Notes: generated by a model from the sequence alone, not told the origin. 64,000 nucleotides of DNA from an uncultured Coriobacteriaceae bacterium (GCA_902778135.1 CACYWP010000010.1:38670-102669); one strand, 5' to 3'. Shown: positions 26,809 through 35,561, counted from the first letter of the stretch. Numbers and translations: made by a program.

Positions 26809-27190
26809 GATGCGTCCTCCAGAATTCATAGGGTGGGCGAGGTCTGCCTGCCGGCGATTCCGCCTGCGGACAAGCCCGAGCCACGGACCACCGCATCGCA
26901 GGGTGCGGCAGCCATGCTTTGTCTATCGCTGAATCTTGGGTGTCGAGGGGACCTCTGTTACGGGGTCTGCCCCGCTCTTTGCTTCCCCTCTTACGACTCA
27001 CCCTCGTGGCCGTGGCAGCATCCGCCGAGTGTTTCGATAACTGCCATCCTCGTCAACCAGCCCATTCTGGTCCAGGCGCTAACGGTGCCCCAACGCTCTC
27101 CCTTCCGAGGCGTCCCGTTTGGGAACGAGCATATCGGACTACGCACACAAAGGGAAGCGCGCAACCGCCCACTTGACAACAAACGCATCA
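26809..27190. other. Gene-free leader region of glmS with a nested hairpin
   Basis: I see no supported gene here. At 26,945-26,990 an outer pairing GAGGGG/CCCCTC encloses a perfect CGGGG-TCTG-CCCCG hairpin followed on the plus strand by CTCTTT, so it could be a structured glmS leader or a small plus-strand terminator. No known riboswitch consensus was recognised. Beyond 27,190 the gap continues as a repeat cluster. Confidence 0.5.
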
Positions 27191-27197
27191 AGCTGGC

Positions 27198-27440
27198 GTT
27201 CGACCGTCTGGGACGGTTCTCCTTGGTCGAAAGTCTCGGCCAAGTCCGACCAGGTTCGACCGTCGGGGACGGTTCTCCTTGGTCGAATTTGCGATCGCTT
27301 GGCAACCATCTGGGACGGTCCTCCGCGGTCGAACCTGCGATCGCTTTGGGATTCGACCGTGGAGAACCGTCCCAGATGGTCGAACTTGACCTGGTCTGGT
27401 CGAGGCTTTCGACCGCGGAGAACCGTCCCAGATGGTCGAA
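27198..27440. repeat. Cluster of five dispersed intergenic repeats
   Basis: Three forward copies (27,198-27,232; 27,254-27,287; 27,301-27,334) are followed by two reverse copies (27,352-27,384; 27,407-27,440). The third has lost TTCG at its left end and has GGTCCTCC instead of GGTTCTCC. The spacers between copies 2/3 and 3/4 share TGCGATCGCTT. The cluster separates glmS from the terminator of the adhE-phosphotransferase transcript. Confidence 0.95.
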
Positions 27441-27445
27441 GGGTG

Positions 27446-27478
27446 GAAAAGGGGCCGGGAGGAAAGCTCCCGGCCCCT
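27446..27478 (-). terminator. Rho-independent terminator of the adhE-phosphotransferase transcript
   Basis: Perfect 11-bp GC-rich stem (GGGGCCGGGAG with CTCCCGGCCCC), a 5-base loop and TTTT on the minus strand, 24 bases after the phosphotransferase stop codon. Confidence 0.92.
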
Positions 27479-27501
27479 GCGTTCAGAGCGTATGACGCCT
27501 C

Positions 27502-28269
27502 TTACACCCAGTCGACGACGTCGACCCAGGTGAGCAGGAAGTCCTGCTCGTGCACGCGACCGCGGGAGAGCTCGGCTGCGGCCACGATGGAGCACCAGCT
27601 CTGCACGTAGGCGACCGTGCAGCCCTGACGCTCGCAGTAGCGATGCAGGTACTTCTCGGCAAACTCGTTCTCGCCGTTCATGATCAGGTGCAGGTAGGTG
27701 ATGGCGCAGTCCGCGGCACCGTTGCCCTGGGTGGCATGCGCCCAGTCCAGGATGACCGGCGCGCCACCGTCATCGGGGACGACGATGTTGGACGGCACGA
27801 AGTCGCCGTGGCACAGCTTGGTGTGGTTGGGCATGCCCTCCAGCGTGTGGAGCAGCTCGTAGCGCTGCGCCTCGCCGATGATGTCGGTGGCCGCATTGAT
27901 CATACGGGTGAGCTTGTCCTTCTGGCGGCCCATCAGCGGGCTCTTGTGGGCGTGCACGTCGAGCTCGAGGCCGATCAGCTGATCGAGGATCTCGTCCTCG
28001 CGCTCGGGGTTCGCCTTGAGCTGCTCGCGCAGCGTGGCGCCTTCCACCTTCTTGGTGGCAATGGCCCAGTTGACACCTGACTTGCTCACCTCGATGAGCT
28101 CGGGCACGTTGATGCCCGCCTGCTCCGCGCGAGCCAGCTTGGTCGCCTCGGCAAAGATGTCCGCCGCCGGCTTGGTGCCGTTGAAGACCTTGACCACCGT
28201 GTCGCCGCAGTCGTAGACGACCTTGTTGTGGCGCTCGACGATGACCGTCTTGTCCTTGGGAAGTCTCAT
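27502..28269 (-). CDS. Aminoglycoside/choline-kinase-fold phosphotransferase
   Basis: 255 aa of the protein-kinase-like phosphotransferase fold. An N-terminal beta-rich lobe includes VVKVFNG with a likely ATP-contacting Lys27. The catalytic loop is HGDFVPSNIV (residues 154-163) and the metal site is ILDWAHA (Asp175). The substrate is unknown; related enzymes phosphorylate antibiotics, sugars, choline or lipopolysaccharide, and nothing here supports calling it a resistance gene. It starts 31 bases after adhE with GAGGAG before the ATG, so the two are probably cotranscribed. Confidence 0.8.
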   Translation of the reverse strand: MRLPKDKTVIVERHNKVVYDCGDTVVKVFNGTKPAADIFAEATKLARAEQAGINVPELIEVSKSGVNWAIATKKVEGATLREQLKANPEREDEILDQLIGLELDVHAHKSPLMGRQKDKLTRMINAATDIIGEAQRYELLHTLEGMPNHTKLCHGDFVPSNIVVPDDGGAPVILDWAHATQGNGAADCAITYLHLIMNGENEFAEKYLHRYCERQGCTVAYVQSWCSIVAAAELSRGRVHEQDFLLTWVDVVDWV

Positions 28270-28299
28270 GGTTTGCTCCTCTTCTTGGAAGGCGTCCGC

Positions 28300-30945
28300 C
28301 TAGTCCTCGTAGCTCGTGGCCGGACGGTCATAGTAGGCATCCAGGTACAGTTCCTTGATCTCGCTGATCAGCGGGTAGCGCGGGTTGGCGCCCGTGCACT
28401 GGTCGTTGAAGGCGTTCTCGCTCATCTCGTCGAGGGTGTCCAGGAAGTACTGCTCGTCCACTCCGTACTCGGCGATGGTCTTCTTGACGCCCACGTGCTC
28501 CTTGAGCTCCTCGATGCCGGCGATGAAGTTCTCGAAGACCTCGTCGTCATTGGCGCCGGTGAAGCCGCAGGCGCGGCCGAACTCGGCGTAGCGCTCCTTG
28601 GCATGCGGGTACTGGTACTGGCTGAAGCTGCCCATCTTGGTCGGACGCTCGGCGGCGTTGTAGCGCATGACGCGCGTGAGGATGACCGCGTTGGCCCAGC
28701 CATGCGGGATGTGGTGGTAGGCACCCAGCTTGTGAGCCATGGAGTGGTTGACGCCCAGGAAGGCGTTGGCGAAGGCCATGCCGGCCAGGCAGGAGGCGTT
28801 GGCCATGTGGTCGCGGGCTTCGAAGTCGTTGGGGTCGTCGTAGCAGCGGGCCAGGTACTTGAACACCAGCGAGCCGGCGCGCAAGGCCAGCGGGTCGGTG
28901 TAGTCGCTGGCCATGATGGAGACGTAGGCCTCCAGGGCATGGGTCAGCACGTCGACGCCGGAGGCGGAGGTCAGGCCCTTGGGCTGGGTCATCATGTTGT
29001 TGGTGTCGATGATGGCCATGTTGGGCAGCAGCTGGTAGTCGGCGAGCGGCCACTTGATGCCGGTCTCGGCGTCGGTGATGATGGCGAACGGCGTGCACTC
29101 GGAGCCCGTGCCGGAGCTGGTGGGGATGGCCACGAAGTAGCACTTGTTGCCCAGCGTCGGGTAGGTGTAGATGCGCTTGCGGATGTCCATGAAGTTCATG
29201 GCCATGTCCTCGAACTTGGCCTCGGGATGCTCGTACATGAGCCACATGATCTTGGCCGCGTCCATGGCCGATCCGCCGCCCACCGCGATGATGGTGTCGG
29301 GCTCGAAGCCCTTGATCTGCTGCACGCCCTCCTGCGCGCACTGCAGCGTGGGGTCGGGAGCGACGTTGTAGAAGCAGGCGTGCACGATACCCATCTCGTC
29401 GAGCTTCGTCTCGATCTGCTTGGTGAAGCCACTCTTGTACAGGAAGGTGTCGGTCACGATGAAGGCACGCTTCTTGCCCATGACGGTGCCCAGCTCGTCG
29501 AGGGCCACCGGCATGCAGTCCTTCTTGAAGTAGACCTTCTCGGGCACGCGATACCACAGCATGTTCTCACGCCTCTCTGCCACCGTCTTGACGTTGATGA
29601 GGTGCTTGACGCCCACGTTCTCGGAGACGGAGTTGCCGCCCCACGAGCCGCAGCCCAGCGTCAGCGACGGGGCCAGGTGGAAGTTGTAGAGGTCGCCGAT
29701 GCCACCCTGGCTGGAGGGAGTGTTGACGAGGATGCGGCAGGTCTTCATGGCAGCCGCATGCTGGGCCATCTTCTCCTTCTCGGCCGTGTCGATGTAGAGC
29801 GAGCTGGTGTGGCCGTAGCCACCGTCGGCGACGAGCTGCTCCGCCTTGGCGATGGCCTCGTCGAAGGTCGCGGCGTGGTACATGGCAAGCACCGGGGAGA
29901 GCTTCTCGTGCGCGAACTCCTCGGAGATGTCGACGCTCTCGACCTCGCCGATGAGGATCTTGGTGGAGGCGGGCACCTCGACGCCGGCCATCTCGGCGAT
30001 GGTTGCGGCGCGCTGGCCGACGATGCGGGCGTTCAGGCGACCGTTGATGATGATGGTCTTGCGGACCTTGTCGAGCTCCTCGCCCTGGAGGAGATAGCAG
30101 CCGCGACGGTCGAACTCGGCGCGGGCCTCGTCATAGACGTCGTCGAGCACGATGACGCTCTGCTCGGAGGCGCAGATCATGCCGTTGTCGAAGGTCTTGG
30201 AGTGGATGATGGAGTTGACGGCCATGCGCACGTCAGCGGAGCTGTCGATGATGGCCGGGGTGTTGCCGGCGCCGACGCCCAGGGCCGGCGTACCGGAGCT
30301 GTAGGCCGCCTTGACCATGCCCGGGCCACCGGTGGCCAGGATGATGTCGGAGTCGGCCATGAGGGTCTGGGTGTTCTCGAGCGAGAGCGCCTCGATCCAG
30401 CCGATGAGGTGCTCCGGCGCGCCAGCCGCCACGGCAGCATCGTTGACGATGCGGGCAGCCTCGGCCGTGCACTTCTTAGCGCGCGGGTGCGGACTGATCA
30501 TGATGGCGTTGCGGGTCTTGAGTGCGATGAGGCACTTGAAGATAGCGGTAGAGGTGGGGTTGGTCGTGGGGATGACCGCGCCGATCACACCGATGGGCTC
30601 GGCGATCTTCTTGATGCCGGCCACGGGGTCCTCTTCAATGACGCCGCAGGTCTTGGTGTTCTTGTACGCGTTATAGATGTACTCGGAGGCGTAGTGATTC
30701 TTGGTGACCTTGTCCTCCACGCAGCCCATACCGGTCTCCTCCACGGCCATCTTGGCCAGGGGGATACGGGCCTTGTTGGCAGCCATGGCCGCCTCGAAGA
30801 AGATCTTGTCTACCTGCTCCTGGGTGAAGGTCGCATAGACCTTCTGGGCCTCGCGCATGAGGGCGAGCTTCTCGGAGAGCTCCTCGTTGCTCCTCACGAC
30901 GAGCGCCGCTCCGTCGTCAAAGACGGTCTTGGTCTCTTCGGACAT
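28300..30945 (-). CDS. adhE: Bifunctional acetaldehyde-CoA/alcohol dehydrogenase
   Basis: Reduces acetyl-CoA via acetaldehyde to ethanol, reoxidising two NADH in fermentation; such proteins polymerise into spirosomes. 881 aa from the ATG of MSEETKTVF at 30,945, which has AAGGAGG seven bases upstream (an ATG two codons earlier is too close). The aldehyde dehydrogenase half carries its catalytic Cys in GMICASEQSV near residue 258. The iron alcohol dehydrogenase half, from about 455, has GGGSAMDAAKIMW, TSSGTGSECTPFAII and the metal histidines in GVNHSMAHKLGAYHHIPHG. Intact. It lies behind the hexitol module and DeoR regulator on the same strand but 169 bases away. Confidence 0.98.
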   Translation of the reverse strand: MSEETKTVFDDGAALVVRSNEELSEKLALMREAQKVYATFTQEQVDKIFFEAAMAANKARIPLAKMAVEETGMGCVEDKVTKNHYASEYIYNAYKNTKTCGVIEEDPVAGIKKIAEPIGVIGAVIPTTNPTSTAIFKCLIALKTRNAIMISPHPRAKKCTAEAARIVNDAAVAAGAPEHLIGWIEALSLENTQTLMADSDIILATGGPGMVKAAYSSGTPALGVGAGNTPAIIDSSADVRMAVNSIIHSKTFDNGMICASEQSVIVLDDVYDEARAEFDRRGCYLLQGEELDKVRKTIIINGRLNARIVGQRAATIAEMAGVEVPASTKILIGEVESVDISEEFAHEKLSPVLAMYHAATFDEAIAKAEQLVADGGYGHTSSLYIDTAEKEKMAQHAAAMKTCRILVNTPSSQGGIGDLYNFHLAPSLTLGCGSWGGNSVSENVGVKHLINVKTVAERRENMLWYRVPEKVYFKKDCMPVALDELGTVMGKKRAFIVTDTFLYKSGFTKQIETKLDEMGIVHACFYNVAPDPTLQCAQEGVQQIKGFEPDTIIAVGGGSAMDAAKIMWLMYEHPEAKFEDMAMNFMDIRKRIYTYPTLGNKCYFVAIPTSSGTGSECTPFAIITDAETGIKWPLADYQLLPNMAIIDTNNMMTQPKGLTSASGVDVLTHALEAYVSIMASDYTDPLALRAGSLVFKYLARCYDDPNDFEARDHMANASCLAGMAFANAFLGVNHSMAHKLGAYHHIPHGWANAVILTRVMRYNAAERPTKMGSFSQYQYPHAKERYAEFGRACGFTGANDDEVFENFIAGIEELKEHVGVKKTIAEYGVDEQYFLDTLDEMSENAFNDQCTGANPRYPLISEIKELYLDAYYDRPATSYED

Positions 30946-31114
30946 TGGCATTCCTCCTTCGGTTGGTTCTTCTGGGATGTACGTTGAACACATTGTAAGT
31001 TTCTGATACAGACGTGCTAATACACCAAATTTCGCAGTTGCGGAAACGCTCGAGCATCCCCGTGACACGCTCTCGAGCTCGCGGTGGAGGCAACCCCGCG
31101 ATAGGCCCAGCCCG

Positions 31115-31873
31115 CTACAGCACGGTAACGCCTTGGTCCTCGCAGGCGGAGACAAAGTCGGTCGAAAGACCGTCATCCGACACCACCACATCGACGTCAC
31201 GCAGGTCGCCAATCTTGAAGGTTGAGGGTCGGTCCTCCTTACTCGAATCCATGAGCACGATGCACTCGTTCGACCGATCGACGAGCGTCTTCTTGAAGAC
31301 CGCCTCATCGTCAGAGCCGCACGAGAAGCCCTCGCCGCGTCGATGGCCGGTCACGCCTAAAAACACCTGGTCAAAGGTCATCGAGCGAACGACTTCGATG
31401 GCTCGGGCGCCTGTGGTGCTCATGGAATAGCGATTGAGTCTGCCACCTACCATGAAGGACATCACGTGCTCGAGCCGAGCAAGCTCCGAGGCGACCGTGA
31501 GCGAGTTGGTGAAGACCAGCAGGTTCATGTCCTCCATCGCTGCGGCGAGCGCCGTAGTCGTGCTCCCTGAGTCGATGAAGATGGTATGGCCGGCCCTTAT
31601 GAGACCTGCGGCCTTCTGCGCGATGACCGTCTTCTCTGCCGAGCGTCTGCTCACACGACGTGCCAGCAGGTCGTCGGTTCCCACCGCAAAGCCCACGGAC
31701 TTGGCTCCGCCATGCACCCGAATGATCTGGCGGTTCTGGTCGAGTGCCTTGAGGTCGGTGCGCAGGGTCATCTCGCTCACATCGGGAAATGCATGCTTCA
31801 ACTGGGCAAAGGTGACGCTGCCCTCATTATTGATGAAATCAACAATGAGCTCTCGGCGCTCAGCCATGGGCAT
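31115..31873 (-). CDS. DeoR-family transcriptional regulator, probably of the hexitol genes
   Basis: 252 aa from the ATG at 31,873 behind GGGAGGAGAACAGC; upstream in-frame ATGs have poor spacing. The N-terminal DeoR helix-turn-helix is ERRELIVDFINNEGSVTFAQLKHAFPDVSEMTLRTDL, split here only by its normal wing. The C-terminal sugar-phosphate sensor has FIDSGSTTTALAAAM, VFTNSLTVASEL, GGRLNRYSMSTTG, FLGVTG and MDSSKEDR, the usual effector-binding loops. It follows the zinc dehydrogenase gene on the same strand, so it probably responds to a hexitol phosphate and controls mtlA and the dehydrogenase. That is inferred from position. Confidence 0.9.
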   Translation of the reverse strand: MPMAERRELIVDFINNEGSVTFAQLKHAFPDVSEMTLRTDLKALDQNRQIIRVHGGAKSVGFAVGTDDLLARRVSRRSAEKTVIAQKAAGLIRAGHTIFIDSGSTTTALAAAMEDMNLLVFTNSLTVASELARLEHVMSFMVGGRLNRYSMSTTGARAIEVVRSMTFDQVFLGVTGHRRGEGFSCGSDDEAVFKKTLVDRSNECIVLMDSSKEDRPSTFKIGDLRDVDVVVSDDGLSTDFVSACEDQGVTVL

Positions 31874-31923
31874 GCTGTTCTCCTCCCGATCGCTTATGCA
31901 CATATCTCCTCCCTCATGATATC

Positions 31924-31934
31924 GCACAATGTGC
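31924..31934. promoter_or_regulatory. Palindrome GCACAATGTGC upstream of the deoR gene
   Basis: An 11-base perfect inverted repeat around one central base, about 50 bases before the regulator start codon. It could be an operator, but it does not match the TTTCAA motifs at mtlA. A separate 8-bp hairpin (31,956-31,977) follows the dehydrogenase stop codon. Confidence 0.3.
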
Positions 31935-31996
31935 ATCGCTCCGTCTGTCACGGGACGATGGGACGCAAATCCCATCGCCCCGTACCATCTTGGCTG

Positions 31997-33259
31997 TTAC
32001 TCGCCCCAATGCTCCAGCAGGTAGCGCTCTGCCGCCGGGCACCAGAGGCCGTTGTTGGCCTCCACGATGTCGGCGAGGCCCGCATAGCGCTCGTCTTCGC
32101 CAGCCTTGTCGCGCAGCTCGTCCAGCGCCACGAGCGGCATGCTGATGTGCGTGTAGATGAGCTTCTTGCCACCAGGGATGCCCGGCAGGCCGCACGTCGT
32201 CTCAGCGGCCGCGTCGAGACCGCCGATGTGGGTGACCATGACGGCCGGGTCGATGCGACCGGCTGCGGTCAGCTCGAGCGACTCGATCATGTCGGCGGTG
32301 TTGCCACCCGTGGTACCCATGACGTGCGTCGAGTTGTAGTGCACGTCATAGAAGTTGATGGGTGCCCTGAACTGGGTGTCGGTGGGGCCGGCAAAGAAGT
32401 TGAGGCAGCCGTCGCGGCCCAGGATGGCGCTGGACTGCTCGATGACGGCGGCCGCCGGAGCGTAGCAGAGCACGTCGTCGTAGCCCTTGCCGCCAGTGAT
32501 GGCGCGCAGCTCGGCCACGGGATCATCCATGGTCCCGGTGTTGACGAAGTGCAGCTCGACACCGGTCTCCTCCTTGACCTGCTCGGGCGGGAAGAGGCTC
32601 GCCGCGCGGTCAAGACGCTCCTGGTTGATGTCGGTCACCACGAGCAGGCCGGGCTTGCGGTCGCGGTGCAGCGCATAGGTGAGCGCACCGAGGCCCATTG
32701 GGCCGGCACCGGCGGTGATAGCAAGGTTGCCGCCCTCGCGGATGCCCATCTCGTGAGTGTAGACGCCCATCTGCGTGTGATACGCGGCATTGAGGGCGCC
32801 AATCGAGCAGGACAGCGGCTCGGCCAGGGAGGCCTGATAGTACGCCTCACCCTCATAGACGAGGAAACTGTTGGTAGCAAAGATCTCCTGCGGCAGTATG
32901 CAGTACGTGGCGTCGCCGCCGCAGAACTCGTAGGAGTAGCCGGGTGAGTCCATCGAGCCCTTGTAGTTGATGGCCGGCTGGATGGTGAACTTCTGGCCGG
33001 GCTTGTACAGGTCGGCGTACTTGGCGCCCACCTGGACGATGTTGCCGGCAAACTCATGACCCGTGATGGGCGGATGCTCGGCCGCGTCGGCATGGACGCG
33101 CTTGTGCTCGGTGCCCAGCTTGGCCATCTTATAGGTTGACATGCAAATAGAGTCGGAGATGACTTCGACCAGCATCTCGTCATCGGCGATCTCGGGAAGC
33201 TCGAACTCCTCGAGCCTCAGATCCATGGCGCCGTGAAGCCTGACTGCCTTCGCCTTCAT
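31997..33259 (-). CDS. Zinc-type alcohol dehydrogenase family enzyme, likely hexitol-phosphate dehydrogenase
   Basis: 420 aa, medium-chain dehydrogenase fold. The catalytic zinc region shows Cys in SICMSTYK and TGHEFAGNIVQVG. The nucleotide-binding motif is TAGAGPMGLGALTYAL followed by an acidic VVTDINQERLD, which suggests NAD(H). The protein is longer than simple alcohol dehydrogenases and resembles L-sorbose-1-phosphate reductase-like enzymes. It is divergent from mtlA and followed by a DeoR regulator, which points to oxidation of the mannitol- or related hexitol-phosphate delivered by MtlA. No classical MtlD is present nearby. Start ATG with AAGGGG upstream. Confidence 0.85.
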   Translation of the reverse strand: MKAKAVRLHGAMDLRLEEFELPEIADDEMLVEVISDSICMSTYKMAKLGTEHKRVHADAAEHPPITGHEFAGNIVQVGAKYADLYKPGQKFTIQPAINYKGSMDSPGYSYEFCGGDATYCILPQEIFATNSFLVYEGEAYYQASLAEPLSCSIGALNAAYHTQMGVYTHEMGIREGGNLAITAGAGPMGLGALTYALHRDRKPGLLVVTDINQERLDRAASLFPPEQVKEETGVELHFVNTGTMDDPVAELRAITGGKGYDDVLCYAPAAAVIEQSSAILGRDGCLNFFAGPTDTQFRAPINFYDVHYNSTHVMGTTGGNTADMIESLELTAAGRIDPAVMVTHIGGLDAAAETTCGLPGIPGGKKLIYTHISMPLVALDELRDKAGEDERYAGLADIVEANNGLWCPAAERYLLEHWGE

Positions 33260-33589
33260 GAGAACCCCTTTCCGTTCCTTCCTTGATGCCTCGTACTAAG
33301 AGCTTGTTGCTGCTGTCGTTTCAACAACTTAACTGTAGTTTGACTTGTTGCTTTAAAAGTGTCAAGTGTCATTTCAAAAATAGGTTTCAACGTGTCAGAG
33401 CAGGCATCCTCTGACCGTTTACCCGTAAAATCGTAGCGTCTACCTCTATATTCAGGGGATATGGACACAATCGGACAATTTGCAGTTGTGCTTTCAATTT
33501 GATAGTTGTAGTATCCTAATTGTCGTTTCAACAACTCTTCTAAAGAACGAGCACCAGGACGGTGCTCCCGGATCTTCAAGGAGAGGAAC
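33260..33589. promoter_or_regulatory. Divergent control region of mtlA and the zinc dehydrogenase with repeated TTTCAA sites
   Basis: AT-rich against the surrounding genes. TTTCAA occurs on the plus strand at 33,319, 33,372, 33,385, 33,492 and 33,526. Two of these lie in an exact 16-base direct repeat TGTCGTTTCAACAACT (33,314-33,329 and 33,521-33,536). One site is inside the mtlA promoter spacer and another just past its -10. DeoR-type repressors often bind repeated TTTC/GAAA half-sites, so these are candidate operators. Confidence 0.6.
33486..33514 (+). promoter_or_regulatory. Candidate sigma-70 promoter of mtlA
   Basis: TTGTGC (33,486-33,491) and TAGTAT (33,509-33,514) with a 17-base spacer that contains a TTTCAA motif. 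The start would be near 33,521, at the beginning of the second 16-base repeat, leaving a leader of about 70 bases before the mtlA ATG. Confidence 0.55.
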
Positions 33590-35452
33590 ATGGCAGACAT
33601 TCGCGCCAAGGTCTCAAGCTTTGGCAAGGCCCTCAGTGGCATGGTCATGCCCAACATCGGAGCCTTCATCGCATGGGGCTTCCTGACCGCACTCTTTATT
33701 GACACGGGCTGGCTGCCCAACGCACAGCTGAGCGAGCTGGTTGGCCCGACCCTCAAGTTTCTGATTCCCGTCATGATCGCCGGCCAGGGCGGCCAGAACG
33801 TCGCCGGTCAGCGCGGTCGCGTCATCGGCTCGATCGCCGTCATGGGCGCCATCATCGGTTCCGAGTACACCATGCTCATGGGCGCCATGCTCATGGGCCC
33901 GCTCGCCGGCTTCATCATCAAGAAGTGGGACGAGTTCGCTGACACCTGGAAGCCTGCCGGCCTCGAGATGCTCATCGACAACTTCTCGCTCGGTATCCTG
34001 GGCATGCTCCTGATGATTGCCGGTTACTACGGCGTTGGCCCCTTCATGGGCGCCATCCTGGTCGTCCTGCAGGCAGGCGTCGAGGTGCTCGTCAACGCCC
34101 GTCTGCTGCCGCTGCTCGCCGTCTTCATTGAGCCGGCCAAGGTCCTGTTCCTCAACAACGCCATCGGCAACGGCGTCTTCGTGCCCATCGCCACCGAGCA
34201 GGCCAAGACCGCTGGTCAGTCCATCATGTACATGCTCGAGTCCAACCCCGGCCCTGGCCTGGGCGTCCTTCTGGCCTACTGCCTCTTCTGCAAGGACGTG
34301 TCGACCAAGCAGTCCGCTCCCGGCGCTGTCATCATCCACTTCCTCGGCGGCATTCATGAAATCTACTTCCCCTACGTGCTCATGAACCCCAAGGTCATCA
34401 TCGCTCCGATCGTGGGCAACATCGTCTCCATCCTGATCTTCACCATCTTTGGTCTCGGACTCGTCGGCCCCGCCTCCCCCGGCTCCATCATCGCGTTCCT
34501 CGCCATGGCTCCTCAGGGCAAGGCCATCATGATTCTGCTCGGCGTGCTTGCTGGCGCTGCCGTGTCGTTCCTCATCGCCTCGCCCATCGTGCGCACTGCT
34601 GACGTTTCCGACCTGGCCTCTGCCCAGGCCGCCGTCTCCAGCATGAAGGCTGGCGGCACGTCCGCCGAGAACGCCAGCGCTGGCTTTGGCGACAAGATCA
34701 TCTTTGCCTGCGACGCCGGCATGGGCTCCTCCGCCATGGGCGCCACCCGCTTCCGCAACCGCATCAAGCTCGACCGTCCCGACCTCATCGTCGAGCACGC
34801 CTCCGTGGACGAGGTTCCCGCAGACGCCAGCATCGTCGTCGTGCAGGCCAACCTGGCTGCCCGCGCCCAGAAGAGCGCCCCGCACGCCCAGTTCGTGGTC
34901 ATCAACAACTTCCTGTCCGACCCCAATCTCGACAAGCTGTACAACTCGCTCGTCTCGGCCGCTGCCGCCGCAGGCGTCGGTGAGACCGACCAGGATGCGC
35001 TCGTGCAGAAGATCGAGACTCCGACCCAACCCAGCATCGCCATCGACCGTGCAGGCATCAAGCTCGGCTGCCCGTCCGTCTCCAAGGAAGAGGCCATCCG
35101 CGCCTCTGGCGAGCTGCTGATGGCCCACGGCGCCGTCGACGCGAGCTACATCGACGCCATGTTCGAGCGCGAGCGCGTCCAGAGCGTCTACATGGGCATG
35201 GGCGTCGCCATCCCGCACGGGACCAACGAGGCCAAGGACTCCGTCAAGAAGACCTGCGTCACCCTTCACCAGTATCCCAATGGCGTTGACTGGGGCGAGG
35301 AGAAGGCCTACCTGGTCTTTGGCATCGCCGGCGCCGGCGGGGAGCACCTGCAGGTCCTGGCCAACGTCGCCCGCGCACTCGAGGACGAGGAAGTCGTCGA
35401 GCGCATGCGTACCACGACTGACGTCGACTGGCTGCTGCAGATTTTGAGCTAG
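33590..35452 (+). CDS. mtlA: PTS mannitol transporter EIICBA
   Basis: Imports and phosphorylates mannitol at the cytoplasmic membrane. 620 aa with three fused modules. The EIIC membrane domain (about 1-345) contains the hallmark GGIHEIYFPYVLM. EIIB has its phosphocysteine at residue 374 in IIFACDAGMGSSAMGA. EIIA has its phosphohistidine at 543 in GVAIPHGTNEAKD. All sites are intact. The ATG follows AAGGAGAGGAAC. It is divergent from the zinc dehydrogenase and probably repressed by the nearby DeoR protein. Mannitol is the best guess, but a related hexitol is possible. Confidence 0.96.
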   Translation: MADIRAKVSSFGKALSGMVMPNIGAFIAWGFLTALFIDTGWLPNAQLSELVGPTLKFLIPVMIAGQGGQNVAGQRGRVIGSIAVMGAIIGSEYTMLMGAMLMGPLAGFIIKKWDEFADTWKPAGLEMLIDNFSLGILGMLLMIAGYYGVGPFMGAILVVLQAGVEVLVNARLLPLLAVFIEPAKVLFLNNAIGNGVFVPIATEQAKTAGQSIMYMLESNPGPGLGVLLAYCLFCKDVSTKQSAPGAVIIHFLGGIHEIYFPYVLMNPKVIIAPIVGNIVSILIFTIFGLGLVGPASPGSIIAFLAMAPQGKAIMILLGVLAGAAVSFLIASPIVRTADVSDLASAQAAVSSMKAGGTSAENASAGFGDKIIFACDAGMGSSAMGATRFRNRIKLDRPDLIVEHASVDEVPADASIVVVQANLAARAQKSAPHAQFVVINNFLSDPNLDKLYNSLVSAAAAAGVGETDQDALVQKIETPTQPSIAIDRAGIKLGCPSVSKEEAIRASGELLMAHGAVDASYIDAMFERERVQSVYMGMGVAIPHGTNEAKDSVKKTCVTLHQYPNGVDWGEEKAYLVFGIAGAGGEHLQVLANVARALEDEEVVERMRTTTDVDWLLQILS

Positions 35453-35468
35453 CCCCTTCCTTCCTGTT

Positions 35469-35535
35469 GCCTGACAACCCGCAATGTCAGGCATGCCCAA
35501 AGGTGCCGACGCGACTGAGCATCGCGTCGGCACCT
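35469..35535. terminator. Two hairpins between mtlA and the convergent HAD gene
   Basis: The first is GCCTGACA with TGTCAGGC (35,469-35,492). The second has a 14-bp stem AGGTGCCGACGCGA with TCGCGTCGGCACCT (35,501-35,535). No clear T run follows either. Being between two convergent genes, the second could serve both directions. Confidence 0.55.
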
Positions 35536-35561
35536 CGGCGTTTCGATGTATTGAGCCAACC

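Noticed and set aside
27288..27345. GCGATCGC octamers resembling the cyanobacterial HIP1 motif
   Set aside because: They occur here as part of duplicated repeat spacers, not as a genome-wide motif.
27502..28269. Calling the kinase-like gene an aminoglycoside resistance gene
   Set aside because: The fold is shared by many sugar, choline and lipid kinases; no resistance-specific motif or mobile context is visible.
30961..30985. Possible Rex operator (TTGAACACATTGTAA) upstream of adhE
   Set aside because: Only weak dyad symmetry and a poor match to TTGTGA-N6-TCACAA; too little to call.
33256..33774. 172-codon minus-strand open frame across the mtlA promoter and start
   Set aside because: It overlaps the mtlA coding start and the AT-rich control region; the translation shows no family features.
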